Positions 8,281 to 18,144 of a DNA stretch of 47,669 bases are shown here, piece after piece. The stretch comes from Clostridia bacterium (lineage in GTDB: Bacteria; Bacillota; Clostridia; Oscillospirales; Acutalibacteraceae): positions 1-47,669 of the forward strand of contig JAFTCG010000034.1 of assembly GCA_017454815.1 (NCBI GenBank). The letters are read 5' to 3'. Position 1 is the first letter of the stretch. Every line of letters begins with the position of its first letter. The position numbers and the translations under genes were made by a program. The notes beneath the pieces were generated by a model, which was not told the DNA's origin, searched no databases, and saw only the letters and a list, made by a program, of their open reading frames with translations.

Positions 8281-9108
8281 TTACAAAACCGAGCCAAACT
8301 TAATGTTTGTCACAACGATCCCTGCCGCCGCGGCGCAGAACAAAACGGTCACGATCAGATCTCTGAATCCGAATTTCATCTTTTTCATCCTCGTCCTGCC
8401 TTCGCCGCCCCTGTAGCATCGGCAATCCATGGCGAACGCAAGCTCATAAGCGCGCCTGAACGAGGATACAAACAGCGGGATGATGATCGGGATCAAAGCT
8501 TTGATCCTGTCGGTGAATTTTCCCGCGTCGAGCTCTGCTCCCCTCGCCTTCTGAGCGTTGGTGATCTTGTCGATCTCTTCGATCAGCGTCGGAATAAACC
8601 TAAGCGCAAGCGTCATCATCATCGCAAGAGTATGAACCTGCATATTAAACGGCTTTAACAAAACATTCAGCGGCGACAAAAGCTTTTCGATGGCATCGGT
8701 GAGCATCGTCGGCGTTGTGGTATAAGTCATCACGCTGCTGCAGACGATCAGGCAAATGATCCTGATAATGATAAACAGAGCGTTGAACAAAGCTTTGTCC
8801 GTGATCTTGATCTTCCAAAACTGAACTACAACGTCACCGCCGGTGGAATAGAGAAGATTCAGCACGGCTGTAAAGAGTATCAATATTAAAAGCGGTTTCA
8901 GGCTCTTGAGATACATTTTCACCGGTACGGACGAAAACGCCACGCAAAGAACGGTAAAAAATATCATTATCCCGATGGACACGAAATTCTTGCACAGGAA
9001 AATGGCAACTATCAGACCGAAGGTCATCAGTATTTTCGTCCTCGGATCACATTTGTGCAAAAACGAGTCGCCGTTATAATACTGACCGATGGTAATATCC
9101 CTTATCAT
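8281..9108 (-). CDS. ecfT: energy-coupling factor transporter transmembrane subunit EcfT
   Basis: A 275-residue membrane scaffold of the group II ECF vitamin transporters. It links the two ATPases to interchangeable substrate-binding S components encoded elsewhere. It has several hydrophobic segments, and two coupling motifs carrying Ala-Arg-Gly-type signatures are visible: KARGAELD near residue 190 and the RRAYELAFAMDCRCYRGG region near 225. The start codon overlaps the ecfA2 stop as ATGA. No S component is seen in the window. Confidence 0.92.
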   Translation of the reverse strand: MIRDITIGQYYNGDSFLHKCDPRTKILMTFGLIVAIFLCKNFVSIGIMIFFTVLCVAFSSVPVKMYLKSLKPLLILILFTAVLNLLYSTGGDVVVQFWKIKITDKALFNALFIIIRIICLIVCSSVMTYTTTPTMLTDAIEKLLSPLNVLLKPFNMQVHTLAMMMTLALRFIPTLIEEIDKITNAQKARGAELDAGKFTDRIKALIPIIIPLFVSSFRRAYELAFAMDCRCYRGGEGRTRMKKMKFGFRDLIVTVLFCAAAAGIVVTNIKFGSVL

Positions 9109-9962
9109 CCGATATCACCTCTCAATCTGAGGATCTCGTTTTTAGCCTGTTCAACGGAATAGACGGAAGAATTGACATTATATCCCATCTCCTTCAGGCG
9201 CATAAAAACTTTGGTGATCTGCGGGACGTTCAGCCCCATTTCGATCAGCTCATTGCCTTTTGAGAAGATGTTGTCAACGGTGTCGAACATCGCTATTTCG
9301 CCATGGTTCATGACGAGGACTTTTGTGGCGATCCTCGCAACATCCTCCATGCTATGGGAAACGATGACGACCGTCTTGCCGGTTTTGTTGCGATAATTCC
9401 TGATCATCGAAAAAACAGTATCCCTGCCCCTCGGATCAAGTCCGGCAGTGGGCTCGTCAAGGACAAGAACGTCGGGATCCATAGCCATCACCCCGGCGAT
9501 GGCAACGCGCCTTTTCTCGCCGCCGGAAAGATCAAACGGCGATTTGTTGAAATAGCTTTCGTCAAGCCCAACGTGGGTCATAGCCTGCCTGACGCGTTCT
9601 TCGATCTCCTTTTCACTCAAGCCCATGTTGCGGGGCCCGAAAGACACGTCCTTAAAGACAGTCTCCTCAAAAAGCTGGTATTCCGGGTACTGAAAACAGA
9701 GACCGACTTTAAATCTCGAATTTCTGACGCTCTGTTTACTTTTCCAGATGTCCTCGCCGTCGAGCAGGATCTGCCCTTCGGTCGGCTTCAAAAGAGCGTT
9801 AAAATGCTGGATGAGGGTGCTTTTTCCGGAGCCTGTATGACCGATGATGCCCACAAGCTCGCCTTCTTCAATATCAAAACTGCAGTTTTTGACGGCAGCA
9901 ATCTGAGTGGAGGTTCCCTGCCCATACAAATAGGTCAGGCCACGCACTGCTATTTTAGCCAT
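9105..9962 (-). CDS. ecfA2: energy-coupling factor transporter ATPase EcfA2
   Basis: A 285-residue ABC ATPase powering ECF-type vitamin uptake, expected to form a heterodimer with EcfA1. Walker A is GHTGSGKST, the Q-loop lies in LCFQYPEYQLF, the signature is LSGGEKRRVAIAG, Walker B is VLVLDEPTAGLDPRG, and the switch His is in IVSHSMED. It lies seven bases after ecfA1 and overlaps ecfT. Confidence 0.93.
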   Translation of the reverse strand: MAKIAVRGLTYLYGQGTSTQIAAVKNCSFDIEEGELVGIIGHTGSGKSTLIQHFNALLKPTEGQILLDGEDIWKSKQSVRNSRFKVGLCFQYPEYQLFEETVFKDVSFGPRNMGLSEKEIEERVRQAMTHVGLDESYFNKSPFDLSGGEKRRVAIAGVMAMDPDVLVLDEPTAGLDPRGRDTVFSMIRNYRNKTGKTVVIVSHSMEDVARIATKVLVMNHGEIAMFDTVDNIFSKGNELIEMGLNVPQITKVFMRLKEMGYNVNSSVYSVEQAKNEILRLRGDIG

Positions 9963-9968
9963 AATTGT

Positions 9969-10826
9969 TTATCCTCTGATCAATAGTTTTTCTGTCTGCG
10001 CAACGCATTCTTCGACAGTGAGTATATTTGAGTCGATTGCCACGCCGCATTTTTTCAGTTCATTGGCGAATTCGGTGACCTGCGGTACGTCAAGTCCCGC
10101 TTTTTTGATCTGTTCAACTTTTGAAAAGACTTCGGACGGTTTTCCGTCCATTATGATCCTGCCGTTATCCATGACGATCACTCTGTCGGCGAGCACGGCT
10201 TCGTCCATGTAATGGGTTATCAGGACGACGGTTTTGTTCTCCTGCTTATTGAGGCGCAATACGGTGTCGATCACGTCTTTCCTTCCGCGGGGATCGAGCA
10301 TCGCCGTCGGCTCGTCGAGGACTATCGCATCGGTGTGCATCGCAAGAACTCCCGCGATCGCAACACGCTGTTTCTGGCCTCCCGAAAGCTTGTGCGGTTC
10401 AAAATTGCGAAATTCGTACATCCCGACTTCTTTAAGCGATTCATCAACTCTCCGGCGGATCTCGTCGGGCTCTACGCCGAGATTCTCGGGCCCGAACGCG
10501 ACGTCGTCCTCAACTATCGTCGCAACGATCTGGTTGTCGGGATTCTGAAAAACCATGCCGACGTTTTCACGGATCCTGTACTTCAGCTCCTCGTCGGAAG
10601 TATCCATCCCGCAGACAGTAACTTTCCCGCTTGTCGGAACGATGATCGCATTGATGGCTTTGGCGAGAGTCGATTTCCCGGAGCCGTTATGGCCGAGCAC
10701 GGCGACAAACTCACTGCGGTCTATTTTTAAGTTGATGTCTTTGAGCGACAAAGGCAGGATTACTTCCTCATCGTCGCTCTCATATCTGAAATTCACATTT
10801 TCAAAAGTGATAAAATTATTATCCAT
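9969..10826 (-). CDS. ecfA1: energy-coupling factor transporter ATPase EcfA1
   Basis: A 285-residue ABC ATPase and partner of EcfA2. Walker A is GHNGSGKST, the Q-loop [11 protein letters not shown], the signature [13 protein letters not shown], Walker [16 protein letters not shown], and the switch His lies in [11 protein letters not shown] at 10826 is chosen because GGAG lies eight bases upstream and the protein then begins [13 protein letters not shown]. An upstream in-frame start at 10889 would add a proline-rich stretch lying inside the preceding gene. Confidence 0.93.
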   Translation of the reverse strand: MDNNFITFENVNFRYESDDEEVILPLSLKDINLKIDRSEFVAVLGHNGSGKSTLAKAINAIIVPTSGKVTVCGMDTSDEELKYRIRENVGMVFQNPDNQIVATIVEDDVAFGPENLGVEPDEIRRRVDESLKEVGMYEFRNFEPHKLSGGQKQRVAIAGVLAMHTDAIVLDEPTAMLDPRGRKDVIDTVLRLNKQENKTVVLITHYMDEAVLADRVIVMDNGRIIMDGKPSEVFSKVEQIKKAGLDVPQVTEFANELKKCGVAIDSNILTVEECVAQTEKLLIRG

Positions 10827-11697
10827 TGTTATTTCTCCAAACGGACGTGGCTCCGCAGGGCAATACAAGACCGCTGCCGGAACAGACAAGCCCTATCTCC
10901 TCGCCGGAGACCTCGCCGCCGAATTTGCTTTTTACAACGCTTGAAAGGATGTAGTCCATCACGCTTGCGGAAAGTCCCGTTGTATAGGAATTGATGAAAA
11001 CAGCCTTTGAGCCTTCATGAAGAAGCTGACTGCAAAGCTCAACGAATTCGTAAACCTCGTCTTCAAGCCGCCAGACTTCACCGCCGGGCCCCCTTCCGTA
11101 CGAGGGCGGATCCATGATGATGACGTCATATTTATTTCCGCGCCTGATCTCTCGCTTTACGAATTTGATGCAATCGTCAACGAGCCACCTGACATTTTTA
11201 TCCGCAACGCCGGACAAGACGGCGTTCTCCTTCGCCCAAAGCACCATTCCCTTTGAAGCGTCAACGTGGGTAACGTCAGCTCCGGCTTTAAGGCAGGCAA
11301 TTGTCGCCGCGCCGGTATAAGCGAAAAGATTGAGAACTTTTAAAGCATTATCCGACTTTTTTATGATCTCATCCATCATATCCCAGTTGCACGCCTGCTC
11401 CGGAAAAAGCCCGGTATGCTTGAAGCCCATAGTCTTGACGTGAAAGAGAAGATCCCTGTAGGAGACGTTCCACTCCGACGGCATTTTTTTGTAGACTTCC
11501 CATCTTCCGCCGCCGCTGTTTGAGCGGACATAACGGGCGTGAGCTTTTTTCCATAGAGGATGACTTTTTTCGGTTTTCCAGATGACCTGCGGATCGGGTC
11601 TGATGAGGATAACGTCTCCCCATCTTTCAAGACGTTCTCCGTCGGAGCAGTCGATCAGCTCATAGTCTTTCCAAAGTTTCGGCGTTCTCATAAACAC
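10819..11697 (-). CDS. class I SAM-dependent methyltransferase, RlmI/COG1092-like
   Basis: A 292-residue methyltransferase resembling 23S rRNA m5C1962 methyltransferases. It has the SAM-binding stretch [18 protein letters not shown] followed by the acidic VDASKGM strand end, and the motif IV segment [11 protein letters not shown]. It lacks the N-terminal PUA domain of RlmI. The start is uncertain: GTG at 11697 or ATG at 11691. The nearest Shine-Dalgarno (AAAGGTG, about 11724-11730) is separated from them by a stable hairpin. It overlaps the ecfA1 start by eight bases. The rRNA target is an inference from the family. Confidence 0.8.
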   Translation of the reverse strand: MFMRTPKLWKDYELIDCSDGERLERWGDVILIRPDPQVIWKTEKSHPLWKKAHARYVRSNSGGGRWEVYKKMPSEWNVSYRDLLFHVKTMGFKHTGLFPEQACNWDMMDEIIKKSDNALKVLNLFAYTGAATIACLKAGADVTHVDASKGMVLWAKENAVLSGVADKNVRWLVDDCIKFVKREIRRGNKYDVIIMDPPSYGRGPGGEVWRLEDEVYEFVELCSQLLHEGSKAVFINSYTTGLSASVMDYILSSVVKSKFGGEVSGEEIGLVCSGSGLVLPCGATSVWRNNNG

Positions 11698-11702
11698 AGC
11701 CA

Positions 11703-11720
11703 GGCAGCGTTGACACTGCC
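11703..11720 (-). promoter_or_regulatory. hairpin between Shine-Dalgarno and start of the methyltransferase gene
   Basis: On the minus strand a seven-base-pair stem (GGCAGTG with CGCTGCC, one G-T pair) closes a TCAA tetraloop. It sits between AAAGGTG and the GTG at 11697. Folding would bring the two to normal spacing, so the hairpin may act as a spacer-bridge for initiation. Confidence 0.4.
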
Positions 11721-11735
11721 GTCACCTTTCATCAA

Positions 11736-13094
11736 TTAAATAAGGCTTGATTCAACGACCTGCGCGATCTCGTCGCAGAGCTTCTGAATCAGTTTTTCGT
11801 CTTTTCCTTCGAGCATTACGCGAACAAGCGGCTCGGTTCCGGAAACACGGACGAGCACTCTGCCGTTGTCGCCGAGCCTTTTTTCGGCAGATTCGATCGC
11901 ATTCTTGACTTCGACGTTGTCGTTGAAGCGCGCTTTGCCCATCGCGGAAACTCTTACATTCTTCATGACCTGCGGATATTTTGTCATCTGCGAAGCGAGC
12001 TCGGAAAGCTTTTTGCCGGTCTTGTGCATAATCTTCAGCAGCTGCAAAGCTGTTACCTGGCCGTCGCCGGTCGAAGCATAATCGTGGAAGATAACGTGTC
12101 CGGACTGTTCGCCGCCGATGATATTTCCGTTCTCTCTCATGTTTTCAAGGACGTATCTGTCGCCGACTTTTGTCTTTTCGCACTTTATATTGTTTTCCTC
12201 GCAGAACTTGAAAAAACCCATGTTGCTCATCACTGTAACAACGACGGTGTCGTTTGCAAGTTTACCCTCGTCCTTGAGGTATTTTGCGCAAATTGCGATG
12301 ATCTTATCACCGTCAACGAGATCGCCGTTTTCGTCAACGGCAAGAAGTCTGTCGGCGTCTCCGTCAAAAGCAAAGCCTGCGGCACAGCCGCCGTTCGTCC
12401 TGACAAAATCGGAGATCTGCTCCATATGAGTGGAGCCGCATTTGTCGTTAATGTTGATGCCGTCGGGACTTGCGGAGAATACGTCGCAAAGTGCGCCGAG
12501 GCTCATGAACAGTTCAGGAGCGGTAACGCTCGACGATCCGTTCGCGCAGTCAAGAGCAATCCTCGTATGGCTGAAATCGCAATCTTCAACGGTGCTCTTC
12601 AGGTGTTCGACATAGTCAAAGAGAGCTGTTTCGGATCTTTCGACCCTGCCGACTTTTCCGCCGACAACTGGCTGGGGACGAAGTCTCTCGTCGAAAATAA
12701 TATCCTCGATCTCGTCTTCGAGCTTGTCGGGGAGCTTATAGCCGTCGCCTTTGAAAATTTTAATTCCGTTGTATTCGCACGGGTTGTGTGAAGCGGAGAT
12801 CATGATCCCTGCGTCGTAGTTGTATTTTTTAACAAGAAACGCTACTGCGGGAGTCGGCACAACGCCGAGAAGAAGCACGTCTGCGCCGACGGAGCAAAGC
12901 CCTGCGGTGATTGCCGCTTCAAGCATTTCCGATGATATTCTTGTATCAAGACCGATCATGACCTTCGGTCTTTCGTGATGTGTGTCTTTTGTAAGCACTA
13001 TCGCAGCGGCTCTGCCGATCTGCATCGCAAGCTCACAGCTCAATTCTGTGTTGGCGACGCCTCTTGCGCCGTCTGTTCCGAACAACCTGCCCAT
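11736..13094 (-). CDS. glmM: phosphoglucosamine mutase
   Basis: A 452-residue enzyme converting glucosamine-6-phosphate to glucosamine-1-phosphate for UDP-GlcNAc and cell-wall synthesis. The phosphoserine loop ISASHNPCEYNG, the metal loop DGDADR and the C-terminal phosphate-binding RVSGTEPLVRV are all present, and the length is normal. ATG at 13094 (MGRLFGTDGARG) is chosen since AGGAG is nine bases upstream. The upstream in-frame start would overlap ruvB. It sits between ruvB and the methyltransferase in the operon. Confidence 0.95.
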   Translation of the reverse strand: MGRLFGTDGARGVANTELSCELAMQIGRAAAIVLTKDTHHERPKVMIGLDTRISSEMLEAAITAGLCSVGADVLLLGVVPTPAVAFLVKKYNYDAGIMISASHNPCEYNGIKIFKGDGYKLPDKLEDEIEDIIFDERLRPQPVVGGKVGRVERSETALFDYVEHLKSTVEDCDFSHTRIALDCANGSSSVTAPELFMSLGALCDVFSASPDGININDKCGSTHMEQISDFVRTNGGCAAGFAFDGDADRLLAVDENGDLVDGDKIIAICAKYLKDEGKLANDTVVVTVMSNMGFFKFCEENNIKCEKTKVGDRYVLENMRENGNIIGGEQSGHVIFHDYASTGDGQVTALQLLKIMHKTGKKLSELASQMTKYPQVMKNVRVSAMGKARFNDNVEVKNAIESAEKRLGDNGRVLVRVSGTEPLVRVMLEGKDEKLIQKLCDEIAQVVESSLI

Positions 13095-13111
13095 ATTCTG
13101 AATCTCCTTTA

Positions 13112-14137
13112 TCAAATCATAGATTGTTGACCGGGCATCTCCATGCCCATATGTCTGAATCCCGCGGGAGTCACAACTCTGCCGCGAGGTGTTTTTGAAA
13201 TAAATCCGAGCTGCAAAAGATACGGCTCGTACACGTCTTCGATCGTGATGGCTTCTTCTCCGATCGTCGCAGCGATCGTTTCAAGCCCGACTGGCCCGCC
13301 GTTGTAGTTTCTGATCATCGACATGAGCAGAAGCCTGTCGATATTGTCGAGCCCGAGCGGGTCGATCTCCATTTTTTCGAGCGCCATTTTTGCATTATCA
13401 ACAGTTATTACGCCGCCGCCGATGACCTGTGCGAAATCTCTCGCCCTTTTCAGAAGCCTGTTGGCGATCCTGGGGGTTCCCCTTGACCTTGAAGCTATCT
13501 CCCTTGCGCCCTGAGCGTCGACGTCGATATCAAGGATACCGGCGCTGCGCGTTACGATCTTCGCAAGCTCGTCCGGAGTGTAGAGTTCAAGCCTTAGAAT
13601 AACACCGAATCTGTCCCTGAGCGGCGCGCTCAGCTGTCCCGCTCTCGTCGTCGCTCCGACAAGAGTAAATTTTGGAAGATCAAGCCTGATAGATCTTGCG
13701 GAAGGTCCTTTTCCGATGATGATATCAAGAGCGTTGTCCTCCATCGCGGGATAAAGCACTTCTTCAACGCTGCGGCGAAGCCTGTGGATCTCGTCGATAA
13801 AAAGAACGTCGCCTTCGTTAAGGTTGGTCAGAAGCGCAGCGAGGTCGCCGGGTTTCTCGATCGCAGGGCCGGACGTAACTCTGAAATTGACTCCCATCTC
13901 ATTGGCGATAATGCCGGCAAGAGTTGTTTTTCCGAGCCCCGGAGGGCCGTAGAGCAAAACGTGGTCAAGGCATTCTCCGCGGTTTCTTGCCGCTTCGATG
14001 TAAACGGAAAGATTATCCTTTACTTTGTCCTGCCCAATGTAATCGTAAAGACATTTCGGCCGCAGAGACGTCTCGAGATCCACGTCTTCGGGAGAATACC
14101 CGGGGGTAACTATCCTGTTTTCAAAATCGCTATCCAT
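13112..14137 (-). CDS. ruvB: Holliday junction branch migration helicase RuvB
   Basis: A 341-residue AAA+ motor that forms hexameric rings and drives branch migration with RuvA. Walker A is GPPGLGKTT, Walker [10 protein letters not shown], sensor 1 GATTRAG, and the C-terminal winged-helix domain contains the segment [14 protein letters not shown] precedes the ATG. It follows ruvA by 12 bases. RuvC, RuvA and RuvB are encoded in order, so the complete resolvasome is made from one transcript. Confidence 0.96.
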   Translation of the reverse strand: MDSDFENRIVTPGYSPEDVDLETSLRPKCLYDYIGQDKVKDNLSVYIEAARNRGECLDHVLLYGPPGLGKTTLAGIIANEMGVNFRVTSGPAIEKPGDLAALLTNLNEGDVLFIDEIHRLRRSVEEVLYPAMEDNALDIIIGKGPSARSIRLDLPKFTLVGATTRAGQLSAPLRDRFGVILRLELYTPDELAKIVTRSAGILDIDVDAQGAREIASRSRGTPRIANRLLKRARDFAQVIGGGVITVDNAKMALEKMEIDPLGLDNIDRLLLMSMIRNYNGGPVGLETIAATIGEEAITIEDVYEPYLLQLGFISKTPRGRVVTPAGFRHMGMEMPGQQSMI

Positions 14138-14149
14138 AAGATTCTCCTT

Positions 14150-14743
14150 TTATTTATTCATGTTCTTTAATGCAAATTTGATCATATCTTCCGTTGAAAG
14201 AGCGTTGTCAACGCCTTTGAGCGAGGCGATGGCTTCCTGTCTGCTGTAGCCGAGCATGGTCAGCGCGCTGACAGCCTCCGCCATGTTGCCGGTCTCGGCG
14301 GCCTGAACGGTATCCAGCGAAACACCGACGGTTTCTTCAAGGTCGATATCCATCTTGCCCTTCAGCTCCAGCACGATCCTTTGCGCCATTTTGGGGCCAA
14401 CGCCTTTTGCGAGGGTTATAGCCTTTACATCGCCAACGGCAACGCTTGCGGCAAGAGATTCGGAAGACATCTGGGACAGCACTGCTATCGCAGCCTTAGG
14501 CCCTACTCCCGAAACGCCGATGAGGAGTTTGAAGCTCTCCAGCTCCTTCTTGGTCGAAAAGCCGTAAAGCTCCATCGCATCCTCGCGGACGTTGAGGTAA
14601 GTAAAAAGCGTAACCTCCTGCTTGCCCGAGATCGACCTCAAAGTGTTCAGCGAGGTGAACACAAGATATCCGACGCCGGAGCAGTCGACGGCAACGGAAT
14701 TCTCGTCTGAAAAAATCACTTTTCCGCATAAACAGTAAAACAT
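14150..14743 (-). CDS. ruvA: Holliday junction branch migration protein RuvA
   Basis: A 197-residue junction-binding protein. It has an OB-fold N-terminal domain, two helix-hairpin-helix motifs in domain II (LLIGVSGVGPKAA and LAKGVGPKMAQRI), and a C-terminal domain III starting about residue 150 that contacts RuvB. ATG at 14743 gives MFYCLCGKV and has AGGGTGG just upstream. A longer frame from 14833 would run into ruvC and is not used. Confidence 0.95.
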   Translation of the reverse strand: MFYCLCGKVIFSDENSVAVDCSGVGYLVFTSLNTLRSISGKQEVTLFTYLNVREDAMELYGFSTKKELESFKLLIGVSGVGPKAAIAVLSQMSSESLAASVAVGDVKAITLAKGVGPKMAQRIVLELKGKMDIDLEETVGVSLDTVQAAETGNMAEAVSALTMLGYSRQEAIASLKGVDNALSTEDMIKFALKNMNK

Positions 14744-14756
14744 AAATCCACCCTGA

Positions 14757-15254
14757 TCAAATATTTCTGATTTTGCCCATAAGCGACCCGCTCGAATGGC
14801 CGTGGCAGATCGCCATCGCCAGCGCGTCGGCAACGTCGTCGGGCTTTGGCACCTTCGGAAGTCCGAGGATCACCCTTGTCATCTCCTGAACCTGTTTTTT
14901 CTCCGCCCTGCCGTATCCGACAACGCTCTGCTTGACCTGCAAAGGCGTATATTCAAAAACTTCAAGCCATGCCTTCTGAGCCGCAAGCATCAGGACTCCC
15001 CTCGCCTGGCCGACGTCGATGACCGTCTTCTGGTTGCTGTTGAAAAACAGCTTTTCGATCGACACGGCTTCGGGTTTTGTCCTTTGGATGAGCGCGGTCA
15101 TCTCATCGTAAATAACTTCAAGCCTTCTGTTGAAACTCATCTCCGACGGAGTTGTGATAGCGCAGTATTCGACGACGCCGAAATGATTGTTTTCATAATC
15201 AAGCACACCGCATCCGACTATCGCATATCCGGGGTCGATACCCAATATTCTCAT
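14757..15254 (-). CDS. ruvC: crossover junction endodeoxyribonuclease RuvC
   Basis: A 165-residue Holliday junction resolvase with an RNase H-like fold. The catalytic acids are visible in LGIDPG (N-terminus), SIEKLFF (near 66) and PDDVADALA (near 140). ATG at 15254 is chosen because AAGGGG is six bases upstream; a TTG at 15269 is unlikely. It is the first gene of the leftward operon reaching to 2551. Confidence 0.95.
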   Translation of the reverse strand: MRILGIDPGYAIVGCGVLDYENNHFGVVEYCAITTPSEMSFNRRLEVIYDEMTALIQRTKPEAVSIEKLFFNSNQKTVIDVGQARGVLMLAAQKAWLEVFEYTPLQVKQSVVGYGRAEKKQVQEMTRVILGLPKVPKPDDVADALAMAICHGHSSGSLMGKIRNI

Positions 15255-15306
15255 TTGATACCCCTTCAAAAAACGGCAAAAATCACCATTTTTATTTTTT
15301 CAGGAT

Positions 15307-15335
15307 ATTATAGCACACTTTTGAATATAAAGCAA
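15307..15335 (-). promoter_or_regulatory. promoter of the ruvC-clpE operon
   Basis: On the minus strand TTGCTT (15330-15335), 17 bases, then TATAAT (15307-15312) preceded by TGC (extended -10). Transcription would start near 15300, about 45 bases before ruvC. It faces the divergent promoter at 15368-15396. Confidence 0.82.
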
Positions 15336-15367
15336 CATTTTGTTTGAGCCGATCGTATTATTGTTTA

Positions 15368-15396
15368 TTGACTTATGTGCAATTTTATTATATAAT
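15368..15396 (+). promoter_or_regulatory. promoter of the CorC-type gene pair
   Basis: TTGACT (15368-15373), a 17-base spacer and a perfect TATAAT (15391-15396). The start of transcription would be near 15403. This excludes the upstream in-frame ATG at 15344 as the start of the following gene. Confidence 0.85.
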
Positions 15397-15436
15397 AAAC
15401 GAAAAGACAACATTTTGTATTCAGGAGATGGTTTCT

Positions 15437-16789
15437 GTGGATTGCGACGGGCGAAGTTTTTTGAACTCACTGTCAACTTTAAAAATCGGTCAAACCGGGA
15501 TGAGCTCGGCTCATATTGCACTGCTGATCGCCGTTCTTGTACTGCTTCTGTTGCTTGGCGGATATTTCGCCTCGGCTGAAACGGCGTACGCCAGCGTTTC
15601 AAAAACGAGAATCAAAACGCTTGCCGACTCGAGAGACAAGCCTGCGAAAAAAGCTTTGTTTATCCTCGACAATTTTGACAAAGCTCTTGTCACGCTTCTT
15701 ATCGGCAACAACATATGCCATATCGCTTTTTCGGCAATCGCTACCCTGATCGCTCAAAGAGCTTTTCACAACATTTCCGTCACGGTCTCGACACTCATCA
15801 CGACCGTGGTGGTCTTTTTCGTTTCCGAGATGCTCCCGAAAAGCTATGCAAAATCAAACAGCGAAAAGGTTTCGCTCAGGTACGCTTCCTCCCTGAAATT
15901 TATCACGCACCTTCTCTCGCCGCTTAGCTTTCTTTTCATAAAGCTTAGCGCGCTCCTCGGAAAGGTCATCTCCAAAAACTCCGAGCCGACTGTCACCGAA
16001 GAAGAGCTCCAGGACATCATCGACACGATGGAAGAGGAAGGATCTTTTGAAAACGACGACAAGAGCGAGCTGATCCACAACGCAATGGGATTCGACGACC
16101 TGACCGCCGGAGACATTCTGACTTCAAGAGTGGATCTCGACAGCATTGACATAAACGACAGCATTGACGAGATCCTTGAGCTTGTCAAAACAACCAATCA
16201 TTCAAGACTTCCTGTTTATAACAAAACAGTCGACAACATCGTCGGAGTTCTCCGAACAAAACGATTCCTCAAAGCATACATCAAAAACAACGGTAATGTT
16301 GACGTACATTCGCTGCTGTCAAGGCCGTATTTTGTCCCCCACACGATGAAGATCGACGACGTTTTTGAGGCGATGACTGAAAATAAATGCTATCTTTCCA
16401 TCGTCACCGACGAATACGGCGGCACAATGGGCATCGTGACGATCGAAGACATTGTTGAAGAGATCGTCGGCGACGTCTGGGACGAGAGCGACGAAGTTGT
16501 CGAGAGCATCAGGAAGATCGGCGACGACAAATACCTTGTTCAAAGCGACGTCAGCATAGGCGACTTCCTCTACGAAGCAGATGTTGACGTAGAATTCGAC
16601 GACCCCAAAACAGAGCGCAAGAGCTTCGGAATGTGGTGCGGCGAAATGCTCGAAAGCATACCGGAAGAAAGGGAATGTTTTAACTTTGACCGGCTGAAAG
16701 TCACAGTCAACGAAACCGACCACAACCGGGTGCTGAGCGTCATCGTCGACGTTGACAGGACGCAAAAGGAGGGCGAAAACGATGAATGA
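15437..16789 (+). CDS. CNNM/CBS domain membrane protein, HlyC/CorC family (copy 1)
   Basis: About 450 residues. A CNNM (DUF21) membrane domain holds several helices, followed by a CBS pair (around LTSRVDLDSID and YLSIVTDEYGGTMGIVTIEDI) and a C-terminal CorC_HlyC domain. Family members are linked to magnesium or cobalt efflux and ion homeostasis. GTG at 15437 is preferred: AGGAG (15423-15427) lies nine bases upstream and abuts the ATG at 15428 too closely. ATG at 15500 (MSSAHIALL) is an alternative that begins just before the first membrane helix. It overlaps the next paralogue by eight bases. Confidence 0.85.
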   Translation: MDCDGRSFLNSLSTLKIGQTGMSSAHIALLIAVLVLLLLLGGYFASAETAYASVSKTRIKTLADSRDKPAKKALFILDNFDKALVTLLIGNNICHIAFSAIATLIAQRAFHNISVTVSTLITTVVVFFVSEMLPKSYAKSNSEKVSLRYASSLKFITHLLSPLSFLFIKLSALLGKVISKNSEPTVTEEELQDIIDTMEEEGSFENDDKSELIHNAMGFDDLTAGDILTSRVDLDSIDINDSIDEILELVKTTNHSRLPVYNKTVDNIVGVLRTKRFLKAYIKNNGNVDVHSLLSRPYFVPHTMKIDDVFEAMTENKCYLSIVTDEYGGTMGIVTIEDIVEEIVGDVWDESDEVVESIRKIGDDKYLVQSDVSIGDFLYEADVDVEFDDPKTERKSFGMWCGEMLESIPEERECFNFDRLKVTVNETDHNRVLSVIVDVDRTQKEGENDE

Positions 16790-18086
16790 CATTTTTGCCT
16801 CCCACCCCTACCTGCTGTACGTTTTTATAGTGCTGCTTGTTTTTCTGTCTGCGTTCTTTTCCGGAAGCGAAATAGCTTTTGCGGGAGTTAATAAAAGGCG
16901 TCTAAAAAAGCAGGCTGACGACGGATCGCTGACTTCAAAGCTCGCCTTCAAAATCAGCGAAAACTATGAAAAAGTTCTACCGACGATCCTCGTGGGTAAC
17001 AACCTTGTGAACATTGCCGCTTCCTCCGTTGCGACAGTGATCGCGCTGAGCATTTTCGACAACGATGGCATCGGCACGACCGTTGCCGCTGTTTCCATGA
17101 CGGTGATAATACTCATTTTCGGAGAGATCATTCCGAAGCTTACCGCAAGCAACGATTCGGTACTTTTTGCAAAAGCCGTATCATATCCAATGAGAGCGAT
17201 GATCATTCTTTTCACTCCCGTGGTTTTCATCGTTTCCAAGACCGTAAAGCTCATTTCACGAATCTGGAGTGACGACGAAGAAGATCAGAAGCTGACGGAA
17301 GACGAATTGCTGACGATCATCGAAACAGTTGAAGACGAAGGCGTTATCGACGAAGACAAGAGCGAGTTGCTACAATCCGCGATAGAGTTTGACGACATCA
17401 CCGTGCGCGAGATCCTTACCCCGCGGGTTGATATGGTCGCCTACGACGTTGACGAAGACCGCAACACGCTCATCAATTCACTGCTCAACTGCAAGTTTTC
17501 AAGGATCCCCGTTTACGAGGACACGGTTGACAACATCATAGGTATAATATATCTTTCCGAGATCCTCAAAGCTATCCTCGACAAAGGCAGAAAAGACTTC
17601 GAAATCAGGGAATTCCTGCACGAACCGATCTTTTTCCCGCAGTCGATGAAGCTCGACAACGTTCTGAAAATTTTCAAGGACAAAAAGCTTCACATGGCGA
17701 TCGTTACGGATGAATACGGCGGAACGATGGGGCTCGTTACCTTTGAAGACGTGGTGGAGGAGATCGTCGGGGATATCTGGGACGAAAAAGACGTGATCAC
17801 GAGCGAGGCCACAGAGATCGGCGAAAACCTGTTCGAGATCAACGGTGACATGGCGATCTTCGACTTTTGCGACAAATTTGACTTGAGCGAGGACAGCATA
17901 GATTGCGACTGTGTTACCGTCGGAGGGCTTGCTATGGAGATGCTCGACGGCAGATACCCCGAAGTCGGCGATGAATTCAGGATCGGAAATCTCCTGCTTT
18001 GCGTGCGAACGATCGAAGAAAAAAGAGTCAAAAAGCTCACTGTGCAGATCCTCCCGGACGACGAGGAAGACGAAGACGAAGAATAA
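16782..18086 (+). CDS. CNNM/CBS domain membrane protein, HlyC/CorC family (copy 2)
   Basis: A 434-residue paralogue of the preceding gene with the same three-part layout: CNNM membrane domain (helices near 10-30, 65-90, 95-120 and 135-155), CBS pair (ILTPRVDMVAYD and IVTDEYGGTMGLVTFED), and CorC_HlyC domain, ending in an acidic tail. AGGAGG lies eight bases before ATG 16782. The start overlaps the stop of copy 1, so the two are probably translationally coupled and may form a heterodimer (inference). CNNM proteins dimerise through their membrane and CBS domains. Confidence 0.87.
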   Translation: MNDIFASHPYLLYVFIVLLVFLSAFFSGSEIAFAGVNKRRLKKQADDGSLTSKLAFKISENYEKVLPTILVGNNLVNIAASSVATVIALSIFDNDGIGTTVAAVSMTVIILIFGEIIPKLTASNDSVLFAKAVSYPMRAMIILFTPVVFIVSKTVKLISRIWSDDEEDQKLTEDELLTIIETVEDEGVIDEDKSELLQSAIEFDDITVREILTPRVDMVAYDVDEDRNTLINSLLNCKFSRIPVYEDTVDNIIGIIYLSEILKAILDKGRKDFEIREFLHEPIFFPQSMKLDNVLKIFKDKKLHMAIVTDEYGGTMGLVTFEDVVEEIVGDIWDEKDVITSEATEIGENLFEINGDMAIFDFCDKFDLSEDSIDCDCVTVGGLAMEMLDGRYPEVGDEFRIGNLLLCVRTIEEKRVKKLTVQILPDDEEDEDEE

Positions 18087-18144
18087 TGAGGCCCGCCGCC
18101 GTAAAGCGTAAGTGAAAATAATTTGTTACAATTTTCTTTTTCGC

